From Lachnospiraceae bacterium (GTDB lineage Bacteria > Bacillota_A > Clostridia > Lachnospirales > Lachnospiraceae): 13,356 nt of DNA. Below, piece by piece: positions 8,186 through 13,356 of the stretch. Each line of letters starts with the position of its first letter. Within the stretch, counting starts at the first letter, position 1. The notes beneath the pieces were generated by a model, which ran no database searches, had not been told where the DNA came from, and was given only the letters and a program-made list of their open reading frames with translations. The stretch lies in the NCBI GenBank assembly GCA_024690425.1, contig JAILCT010000120.1:1-13356 (forward strand), read 5' to 3'. A program made the translations under genes and the position numbers.

Positions 8186-8221
8186 ATAAATCATTCTACA
8201 ATAGTTGTGACAACAATTCAA
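8186..8221 (-). promoter_or_regulatory. Candidate sigma-70-type promoter for the minus-strand GT-C gene
   Basis: Read on the minus strand, TTGAAT (8221-8216) and TAGAAT (8198-8193) are separated by exactly 17 bases. This puts the start of transcription near 8186, about 70 bases before the ATG at 8116. The -10 differs from consensus at one base and the -35 at two. The spacer is almost filled by a palindrome (see the operator-like entry), so a bound regulator would sit directly between the two boxes. Confidence 0.5.
8200..8218. promoter_or_regulatory. Operator-like palindrome in the divergent intergenic region
   Basis: AATAGTTGTGACAACAATT is a 19-base palindrome around G8209 with one mismatched pair. 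The core GTTGT-G-ACAAC at 8204-8214 is perfect. The core lies wholly inside the spacer of the minus-strand promoter and downstream of the plus-strand start, a position where a dimeric repressor or a spacer-twisting activator could control both genes. I cannot assign it to a known regulator family, and no regulator gene is in the window. Confidence 0.4.
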
Positions 8222-8241
8222 ATATTTACGGAGATAAAGAC

Positions 8242-9561
8242 ATGAGTTTGTACGAGAAGATAAAAAAGGGTGAAGAAAAGATTGCTCTTGTAGGACTTGG
8301 CTATGTGGGCATGCCCATCGCGGTTGCTTTTGCCAGGAAGGTTAAGGTTATAGGCTTTGACCTCAATGAAGAAAAGATAAACAAGTACAAAAACGGCATA
8401 GACCCGACACAGGAAGTCGGGGATGAAACAATAGCTGCCACAACGGTTGAATTCACATCGGATGAAAGCAGGCTTAAGGAAGCCAGGTTTCATATCGTTG
8501 CCGTGCCTACTCCGATAAATCTTGATAAAACACCTGATCTTCATCCGGTTGAATCGGCAAGCAGGCTGCTTGGAAGGAACCTTACAAGAGGCTCCATAGT
8601 CGTATATGAGTCGACTGTTTATCCAGGTGTTACCGAGGACGTATGTGTTCCCATACTTGAGAAGGAATCGGGACTTAAGTGCGGAGTCGATTTCAAGGTC
8701 GGGTATTCTCCCGAGAGGATAAATCCGGGTGACAAGGTCCATCGGCTTGAGAATATAAAAAAGATAGTTTCAGGAATGGATGAAGAGTCCCTTGATGAGA
8801 TCGCAAGGGTTTATGAGCTTGTTATCGAGGCAGGAGTACACCGCGCAGGAAGCATAAAGGTTGCCGAAGCGGCCAAGGTCGTAGAGAACTCACAGAGGGA
8901 CATAAACATAGCCTTCATTAATGAACTTGCAATGGCCTTTGACAAGATGGGCATAGATACGAGTGAGGTAATTGATGCCATGAATACCAAGTGGAATGCG
9001 CTTGGATTCAGGCCCGGCCTCGTGGGAGGCCACTGTATAGGAGTTGATCCTTATTATTTTATTTATGAAGCCGAGAAGCTGGGCTATCATTCAAGGCTGA
9101 TATCCTCCGGAAGACAGATAAACGATGATATGCCCGCATTTGTCGGTGATAATATAATCAAGTACCTGGTCCTTGCCAACAAGCAGGTCAGGCAGGCCAA
9201 GGTGGTGTTCTTCGGAGTGACATTCAAGGAGAACTGCCCCGATGTACGCAATTCCAAGGTCGTGGAGATAATCAAGCACCTTGAGCAGTACGGGATAAAG
9301 CCGGTGCTTGTGGATCCGAGAGCGGATGCGGAAGAAGTTAAAAGAAGCTATGGCTATGAGCTGTCCGATATAAGCAGGGCATATGACGCTGACTGTATAG
9401 TTCTGGCGGTTGCCCATGATGAGTACAGGCAGATGGGGATCGATGAGTGGGATAAATTCTTCAAGGCCTGTGATGATAAAGAGAAGGTAATGATAGACAT
9501 AAAGTCGATCCTTGATAAAGACGAGGTTAATAAAAGGGGCTACAGATACTGGAGGTTGTGA
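8242..9561 (+). CDS. UDP-N-acetylhexosamine 6-dehydrogenase (TviB/WbpA-like nucleotide-sugar dehydrogenase)
   Basis: This 439-aa protein belongs to the UDP-glucose/GDP-mannose dehydrogenase family, which oxidises C6 of a nucleotide sugar to the uronic acid in two NAD+-dependent steps. The N-terminal NAD-binding motif is LVGLGYVGMP (16-25). VPTPIN (88-93), VVYESTVYPG (120-129) and GYSPERINPGDK (154-165) follow. The AEAAKVVENSQRDINIA segment (208-224) precedes the catalytic Cys265 in VGGHCIGVDPYY. The STVYPG, SPERINPGD and AKVxENxQRDxNIA forms mark the UDP-GlcNAc/UDP-GalNAc branch (WbpA, TviB) rather than plain UDP-glucose dehydrogenase. GlcNAc versus GalNAc cannot be decided. The start is the ATG at 8242, with CGGAGA 7 bases upstream. 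The same frame extends to 8140, but those residues resemble no family member and cross the control region. The deacetylase gene follows after one base. Confidence 0.93.
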   Translation: MSLYEKIKKGEEKIALVGLGYVGMPIAVAFARKVKVIGFDLNEEKINKYKNGIDPTQEVGDETIAATTVEFTSDESRLKEARFHIVAVPTPINLDKTPDLHPVESASRLLGRNLTRGSIVVYESTVYPGVTEDVCVPILEKESGLKCGVDFKVGYSPERINPGDKVHRLENIKKIVSGMDEESLDEIARVYELVIEAGVHRAGSIKVAEAAKVVENSQRDINIAFINELAMAFDKMGIDTSEVIDAMNTKWNALGFRPGLVGGHCIGVDPYYFIYEAEKLGYHSRLISSGRQINDDMPAFVGDNIIKYLVLANKQVRQAKVVFFGVTFKENCPDVRNSKVVEIIKHLEQYGIKPVLVDPRADAEEVKRSYGYELSDISRAYDADCIVLAVAHDEYRQMGIDEWDKFFKACDDKEKVMIDIKSILDKDEVNKRGYRYWRL

Positions 9562-9562
9562 C

Positions 9563-10306
9563 ATGGGGCTTATTGTGAATGCGGATGATTTCGGCAGGAG
9601 CGAGTCAGTGAACAGGGCCATATGCGAGGCTTTTGAACAGGGGAGGGTCAGCTCGACCACGCTTATGGCGAATATGCCTGCGGCAGAAGAGGCTTATGAA
9701 CTTGCGCGCAAAGGCGGATTTACCGACAGGGTCGGGATACATCTTAATATCACTGAAGGAATGCCGATAAGCGCCGGGATCCGTAATAATCCGCTCATAT
9801 GCGGATATGACGGGAGCTTTAACCAGGCCTTCTATCACAATACCAAATACAGGCTCTATATGGACCGTCAGTCCATAGACCAGATAAGGGATGAATTTGA
9901 AGCCCAGATAGAACGCTTTTTAAGCTACGGATTTACCAATATGCATATTGATTCGCATCATCATGTTCATACCAACTATCCTGTTTTTACTGCTCTTAAG
10001 GAGCTGGGGAACAAATATGACTTCGGATATATAAGGCTCAGCCGTAATCTATATAAGGGCGGAAGCCTGCCCAACAGGGTATATAAGCATATCTTTAACG
10101 CGGGCGTTAAAAGGCTTGCGGGTTCCACTTCCGACCTGTTCGGATCATACAGGGATTTCATATCTTATCCCAGAGAAGAAATAAGATCACTTATAAGCAG
10201 CAAAACCGTTGAAATAATGATCCATCCGATGTATGGTGAAGACCGTGCCCTCATGGATACGGACATACCCTTAAACGAGGAAATATTTGATATTGCAGGC
10301 CTTTGA
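9563..10306 (+). CDS. ChbG/HpnK (YdjC) family carbohydrate deacetylase
   Basis: This 247-aa protein is of normal family length. It is a TIM-barrel-like, metal-dependent amidase; ChbG removes one acetyl group from N-acetylglucosamine-containing chitooligosaccharides. The full motif set is present: VNADDFGRSESVN (5-17, Asp9), GIHLNITEG (58-66, His60), HIDSHHHVHT (128-137) supplying metal ligands and the catalytic His region, and IMIHPMYGE (219-227, His221). It has no signal peptide or membrane segment, so it should act in the cytoplasm. The ATG at 9563 has GGAGG 7 bases upstream, and one base separates it from the dehydrogenase stop, so the two are co-translated. Context suggests deacetylation of a HexNAc sugar nucleotide or lipid-linked intermediate rather than chitin breakdown, since no chitobiose uptake genes are present. 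That substrate is an inference. Its 3' end carries the rmlB promoter. Confidence 0.9.
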   Translation: MGLIVNADDFGRSESVNRAICEAFEQGRVSSTTLMANMPAAEEAYELARKGGFTDRVGIHLNITEGMPISAGIRNNPLICGYDGSFNQAFYHNTKYRLYMDRQSIDQIRDEFEAQIERFLSYGFTNMHIDSHHHVHTNYPVFTALKELGNKYDFGYIRLSRNLYKGGSLPNRVYKHIFNAGVKRLAGSTSDLFGSYRDFISYPREEIRSLISSKTVEIMIHPMYGEDRALMDTDIPLNEEIFDIAGL

Positions 10307-10322
10307 TGATATACTATTAAAG
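10287..10322 (+). promoter_or_regulatory. Near-consensus sigma-70-type promoter for rmlBA
   Basis: TTGATA at 10287-10292 and TATACT at 10310-10315 are separated by 17 bases, each one base from consensus. The start of transcription should be near 10322. The promoter lies across the last codons and stop of the deacetylase gene, so rmlB and rmlA can be expressed apart from the dehydrogenase operon. No terminator separates the units, so read-through is also possible. Confidence 0.7.
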
Positions 10323-10366
10323 GCTATGCCATATATAGGGTTACTATGCCCTTTTGATGGCAGCCT
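10321..10366 (+). promoter_or_regulatory. Structured 5' leader hairpin before rmlB
   Basis: AGGCT (10321-10325) pairs with AGCCT (10362-10366), and GCCAT (10328-10332) pairs with ATGGC (10357-10361). These form a ten-pair stem interrupted only by a two-base bulge (10326-10327). Inside the loop, AGGG (10337-10340) can pair with CCCT (10349-10352). The structure begins at the predicted transcription start, so it would form the very 5' end of the mRNA. No run of U follows, so it does not look like an intrinsic terminator. It could stabilise the mRNA or be part of a regulatory leader. No known riboswitch is recognised. Confidence 0.5.
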
Positions 10367-10396
10367 ATGATAAATCAGAGACGAGAGGATACAATA

Positions 10397-11479
10397 ATGA
10401 GAACATACCTTGTTACGGGAGGAGCCGGGTTTATCGGCTCGAACTATATTCATTACATGTTTAAGAAGTATGATGGGGAAATAAGGATCATCAACGTTGA
10501 TGCGCTTACTTATGCCGGCAACCTTGAGAACCTTAAAGATGTTGAAGGAAGGGATAACTACACCTTTATCAGAGCGGATATATGCGATAAGGATGCGATC
10601 GCGAAGATATTTGAGGAGAACGACATAGACAGGGTTGTTCACTTCGCCGCGGAGAGTCATGTGGACAGGTCCATTAAGAACCCGGAGGTTTTTGTCCAGA
10701 CCAATGTGCTCGGAACGGCGGTAATGCTCAATTGCGCCAAGGCGGCATGGGAGCTTCCCGACGGCAGCTTTAAGGAGGGTAAGAAGTTCCTCCACGTGTC
10801 GACGGATGAGGTTTACGGTTCCCTGCCTGAGGATGGCGGCTACTTCTATGAGACAACACCCTACAGCCCGCACAGCCCGTATTCGGCCAGCAAGGCAGGA
10901 TCTGATATGCTTGTTAAGGCTTATATGGACACATACAAGTTCCCGGCCAATATCACCAACTGTTCCAATAATTACGGACCTTTCCAGTTCCCCGAGAAGC
11001 TTATACCGCTTATCATAAACAATGCGCTTAATGGCAAGAAGCTCCCTGTATACGGAGACGGCAAAAATGTCCGTGACTGGCTCTATGTTGAAGACCATGC
11101 CAAGGCCATAGATATGGTCCAGGAGAAGGGAAGGCTCTTTGAGACATACAATGTCGGCGGACATAATGAGAAGCAGAATATAGAGATCATAAATATCATT
11201 ATAGAAACCCTTCAGGAGATGCTTCCGGATTCTGATCCGAGGAAGAAGAATATTACGAAGGATCTTATCACCTATGTAGAGGACCGCAAGGGCCATGACA
11301 GAAGGTACGCGATAGCTCCTGACAAGATAAAGAGTGAGATAGGCTGGGAGCCTGAGACGATGTTCAAGGATGGAATAAAGCTTACGATAAAGTGGTATTT
11401 CGAGCACGAGGATTGGATGAAGAACGTGACAAGCGGCGATTACCAGAAGTATTATTCTGAGATGTATAAGATTTCTTGA
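10397..11479 (+). CDS. rmlB: dTDP-glucose 4,6-dehydratase
   Basis: This 360-aa short-chain dehydrogenase/reductase converts dTDP-glucose to dTDP-4-keto-6-deoxyglucose with bound NAD+, the second step shared by rhamnose and other 6-deoxysugar pathways. Visible are GGAGFIG (8-14) for NAD binding, DALTYAGN (35-42) typical of RmlB, HFAAESHVDRSI (82-93), the catalytic STDEVYG with Thr136-Asp137-Glu138, and YSASK with Tyr162 and Lys166. NNYGPFQFPEKLIP and NVRDWLYVEDH are further RmlB hallmarks. The ATG at 10397 has GAGAGG 8 bases upstream. An in-frame ATG at 10367 would add ten residues before the normal N-terminus and has no ribosome binding site. rmlA follows after 18 bases. The product feeds the aminotransferase branch or rhamnose synthesis, and rmlC and rmlD are absent from the window. 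Confidence 0.97.
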   Translation: MRTYLVTGGAGFIGSNYIHYMFKKYDGEIRIINVDALTYAGNLENLKDVEGRDNYTFIRADICDKDAIAKIFEENDIDRVVHFAAESHVDRSIKNPEVFVQTNVLGTAVMLNCAKAAWELPDGSFKEGKKFLHVSTDEVYGSLPEDGGYFYETTPYSPHSPYSASKAGSDMLVKAYMDTYKFPANITNCSNNYGPFQFPEKLIPLIINNALNGKKLPVYGDGKNVRDWLYVEDHAKAIDMVQEKGRLFETYNVGGHNEKQNIEIINIIIETLQEMLPDSDPRKKNITKDLITYVEDRKGHDRRYAIAPDKIKSEIGWEPETMFKDGIKLTIKWYFEHEDWMKNVTSGDYQKYYSEMYKIS

Positions 11480-11497
11480 GTTTAGAAAGGATTAGGG

Positions 11498-12367
11498 ATG
11501 AAGGGAATTATTCTTGCCGGAGGTTCCGGCACAAGACTGTATCCGCTGACCAAGGCTGTCAGTAAGCAGATGATGCCTGTATATGACAAGCCCATGATAT
11601 ATTATCCACTGTCAATACTGATGCTGGCTGACATAAGGGAGATAATGATAATATCAACGCCCAGGGATCTTCCCGTGTTTAAGGAACTGTTAGGAACCGG
11701 TGAACAGCTGGGCCTTAAAATGGAATATGCCGTACAGGAATACCCAAGGGGGCTGGCTGATGCCTTTATAATCGGTGCGGATTTTATCGGAGACGACAGC
11801 GTTGCACTGATACTCGGCGATAATATCTTTTACGGACAGAGCTTTTCAAAGCTGCTTCGTAATGTTGCTGCAAGAGACAAAGGAGCGACTATTTTCGGAT
11901 ATTACGTAAGGGATCCCAGAGAATACGGCGTTGTCGAGATAGATGACAAGGGGATGGCGGTCTCCATCGAGGAGAAGCCTGAGAAGCCCAAGTCCAATTA
12001 TGCGGTTCCGGGACTGTATTTCTATGATAACGATGTGGTTGAGATAGCCAAAAACGTCAAGCCTTCGGCAAGAGGCGAGATCGAGATAACAAGTATTAAC
12101 AATGAGTATCTTTCAAGGGGAGAACTTCATGTTGAAACGCTTGGAAGGGGATTTGCATGGCTGGATACAGGCAATCATGACATGCTGCTTGCCGCAGCTG
12201 ATTTTGTCAGTTCAATACAGAAGAGGCAGGGTATGTATGTATCCTGTATTGAGGAGATAGCATTCAGGAGAGGTTTCATAACGGCAGACCAGCTTATTGA
12301 ACTGGCGCAGCCGCTTCTTAAGACCGAGTACGGACGATACCTCACCGAGGTAGCCAACGGACTCTGA
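11498..12367 (+). CDS. rmlA: Glucose-1-phosphate thymidylyltransferase
   Basis: This 289-aa protein has the normal length for RmlA. It joins glucose-1-phosphate and dTTP to give dTDP-glucose and pyrophosphate in the cytoplasm, the step before RmlB. The nucleotidyltransferase signature [13 protein letters not shown] (6-18) is followed by [17 protein letters not shown] (22-38). [11 protein letters not shown] (80-90) contacts the nucleotide and sugar. LGDNIFYG (106-113), EEKP (158-161) and [10 protein letters not shown] (221-230) complete the set. The long-form RmlA pattern (full dTDP-specific tail after WLDTG) distinguishes it from UTP-dependent GalU. The ATG at 11498 has AAAGG 7 bases upstream. 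The usual Q in GLAQA is D here, a change I regard as tolerated. It is transcribed with rmlB. Confidence 0.97.
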   Translation: MKGIILAGGSGTRLYPLTKAVSKQMMPVYDKPMIYYPLSILMLADIREIMIISTPRDLPVFKELLGTGEQLGLKMEYAVQEYPRGLADAFIIGADFIGDDSVALILGDNIFYGQSFSKLLRNVAARDKGATIFGYYVRDPREYGVVEIDDKGMAVSIEEKPEKPKSNYAVPGLYFYDNDVVEIAKNVKPSARGEIEITSINNEYLSRGELHVETLGRGFAWLDTGNHDMLLAAADFVSSIQKRQGMYVSCIEEIAFRRGFITADQLIELAQPLLKTEYGRYLTEVANGL

Positions 12368-12388
12368 GGTGAACAACGAGGGGAATAA

Positions 12389-13356
12389 ATGAAGGAAGAA
12401 AAAAGGTCAAACGGGAAAAAGACCGATAAAAAACCGGTAACCTATACTTCGGTTGACTGGAACAGTTATAAGATAAAAAAGGAAGAAAACGAAGCCGGCT
12501 CCGGAAAGAGGGGGTCTGGTGAGTGGACTCAGCCTGACGTTGACGAAAAATGGATTTTAGACAGGGAGAATGATGCCAGACATGCCTATGACTTTGCTGC
12601 TGATGAAGCATTTAACAAGGCGCTGAAGGAGGCAGATTCAAGGACAGAAAAGAAGACCAAGAGTCCGGATAACGATGTTACACCATCGGATAAAGCTTCC
12701 GGTGATATGAAAGAAATAAAGGCAGAAGAAATATCGGCGGACAGTTCTGAAAAACAGACAGAAAAACAGGCGGGCGAGCAGGATAAAGAGTCACCGGCCA
12801 AATCAAGAAAGAAGAAGTCGCTCGGAACAAAGCTTGATGAACTTGGAAGCAGCTGGGTGAGCACAGGTAATTTCAGAAACAAGGATGAGCTTGACAACAA
12901 AACTATAAAGGATCTTGAGAATAATATAATAGAGACAACGAAAGGGGCTTCGGATGATTTTCTGACAAAAGCAGTTGCGGAGGTAAGCAGTGCGTTAAGA
13001 GACGAAGACGGGTATGAACCTCTTGGCGAGGTAAGCCTCGGTGATACATTTGAGATTCCCAAGCTTGACATTCATTTCGGTGATACGCAGGATCTTAAGG
13101 ATGCAAAAAAGGACCTTAAGGAGATAAGATCAGAAGATCTGAAGAAGGAAATAGAGAAGCTTGATCTGGCAGCTGATGCGGATGCACAGAAGAAGGAAAG
13201 AAAGAAGAAAAAAGAAGCCGCCGAAAATGACAATGCAGAGAAGATCATTGTAAAATCGGATGAGCTTAAAAGAAAAAAGAAAAAGAAAGCTGCTTCGGAA
13301 AAGAAGGACAGTTTAGAAAGAAAAGAAGAAATTTTGATACCGGAGGTCGAAGAGAA
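12389..13356 (+). CDS. Lysine/glutamate-rich, probably disordered protein, 3' end outside window
   Basis: The frame is open from the ATG at 12389 to the window end, giving 322 residues, with GAGGGG about five bases upstream and a 21-base gap from rmlA. I do not recognise a family. The visible part is dominated by Lys, Glu, Asp and Ser, with basic runs such as KSRKKKSLG near residue 140 and several clusters of four or five lysines after residue 265. There is no signal peptide, and no membrane segment in the part seen. Two patches look more ordered: EWTQPDVDEKWILDRENDA (45-63) and the region around 143-235, which includes LGTKLDELGSSWVSTGNF. After about residue 228 the sequence is helix- and coiled-coil-prone. 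It may be the long cytoplasmic tail of a larger membrane or cell-envelope protein, but nothing seen proves this. Confidence 0.8.
   Translation, partial: MKEEKRSNGKKTDKKPVTYTSVDWNSYKIKKEENEAGSGKRGSGEWTQPDVDEKWILDRENDARHAYDFAADEAFNKALKEADSRTEKKTKSPDNDVTPSDKASGDMKEIKAEEISADSSEKQTEKQAGEQDKESPAKSRKKKSLGTKLDELGSSWVSTGNFRNKDELDNKTIKDLENNIIETTKGASDDFLTKAVAEVSSALRDEDGYEPLGEVSLGDTFEIPKLDIHFGDTQDLKDAKKDLKEIRSEDLKKEIEKLDLAADADAQKKERKKKKEAAENDNAEKIIVKSDELKRKKKKKAASEKKDSLERKEEILIPEVEE

Noticed and set aside
8117..8221. 35-residue N-terminal extension of the minus-strand GT-C protein
   Set aside because: It would be cysteine-rich, overlap the candidate promoter and lack a ribosome binding site. The ATG at 8116 has AGAGG at suitable spacing.
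8140..8241. 34-residue N-terminal extension of the dehydrogenase
   Set aside because: Family members begin shortly before the NAD-binding motif. The extension has no ribosome binding site and crosses both candidate promoters, so the ATG at 8242 is preferred.
9512..9562. 17-residue extension of the deacetylase into the dehydrogenase gene
   Set aside because: ChbG/YdjC proteins begin right before the NADDFG motif, and GGAGG lies 7 bases before the ATG at 9563.
10367..10396. Ten-residue extension of RmlB
   Set aside because: RmlB normally begins a few residues before GGAGFIG. The upstream ATG lacks a ribosome binding site, while 10397 has GAGAGG.
10271..11407. A 378-codon open frame on the minus strand, longer than rmlB itself
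   Set aside because: It is wholly antisense to rmlB, which carries every family motif. The antisense translation has no recognisable domain and no ribosome binding site, and is a shadow of codon usage.
12586..13071. Serine-rich minus-strand open frame
   Set aside because: It is the mirror of the lysine/glutamate-rich plus-strand frame: TTC/CTT/TCC antisense to GAA/AAG/GGA gives Ser, Leu and Phe runs. The plus frame has a ribosome binding site and is open for the whole stretch.
1..13356. Search for CRISPR arrays, tRNA/rRNA genes, insertion sequences and attachment sites
   Set aside because: I saw no regularly spaced repeats, tRNA-like clover-leaf sequence, transposase or integrase motifs, or terminal inverted repeats. 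Reading by eye could miss degenerate remnants.

Overview
The window is a chromosomal segment of a surface-polysaccharide (capsule, teichuronic-type or cell-wall glycan) biosynthesis locus, most likely from a Gram-positive Lachnospiraceae-type Clostridia (Butyrivibrio-like). This rests on strong AGGAGG-type ribosome binding sites at short spacing, tightly packed co-directional genes, heavy use of AGG/AGA for arginine and ATA for isoleucine at moderate GC, and a GT-C protein with a DE-W motif style I associate with that family. The genus-level guess is an inference. I see no tRNA, rRNA, CRISPR array, transposase, integrase or phage gene.

Layout: (1) Positions 1-6343 hold a plus-strand operon whose promoter lies upstream of the window. 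It encodes the C-terminal part of a GT4 glycosyltransferase, a FdtB/QdtB-like sugar aminotransferase, a membrane-anchored GT2 glycosyltransferase, a Wzx-type flippase, a small orphan membrane-anchored protein, and a polytopic membrane protein that may be a polymerase or GT-C enzyme. The genes overlap or sit within 14 bases of each other. (2) Positions 6308-8116 hold one minus-strand gene for a GT-C-like integral membrane glycosyltransferase. Its end overlaps the preceding convergent gene by 36 bases. (3) Positions 8117-8241 are a divergent regulatory region with a candidate promoter on each strand and an operator-like palindrome inside the spacer of the minus-strand promoter. (4) Positions 8242-10306 encode a UDP-HexNAc-type 6-dehydrogenase and a ChbG/YdjC-family deacetylase. 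(5) Positions 10287-12367 hold a near-consensus promoter, a structured leader, rmlB and rmlA. (6) Position 12389 to the window end is the start of a lysine/glutamate-rich, apparently disordered protein of unknown function. No gene-free stretch exceeds 300 bases; the largest gaps are about 125 and 90 bases.

How the genes fit together: RmlA and RmlB make dTDP-4-keto-6-deoxyglucose. RmlC and RmlD are not in the window, so rhamnose is not assured. The aminotransferase suggests that at least part of this pool becomes a 3-amino-3,6-dideoxyhexose, which would also need a 3,4-ketoisomerase that is not in the window. The dehydrogenase would supply a UDP-N-acetylhexosaminuronic acid, and the deacetylase could remove an N-acetyl group from a precursor or from the glycan. 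The GT4 and GT2 enzymes would assemble the lipid-linked unit on the cytoplasmic face, the flippase would export it, and the two polytopic proteins would polymerise or decorate it outside. The chemistry of the final glycan cannot be read from this window alone. Nothing here is clearly a wholly new system. The most promising leads are the rmlBA leader, the divergent control region, the orphan 239-aa protein paired with its polytopic neighbour, and the disordered protein after rmlA.
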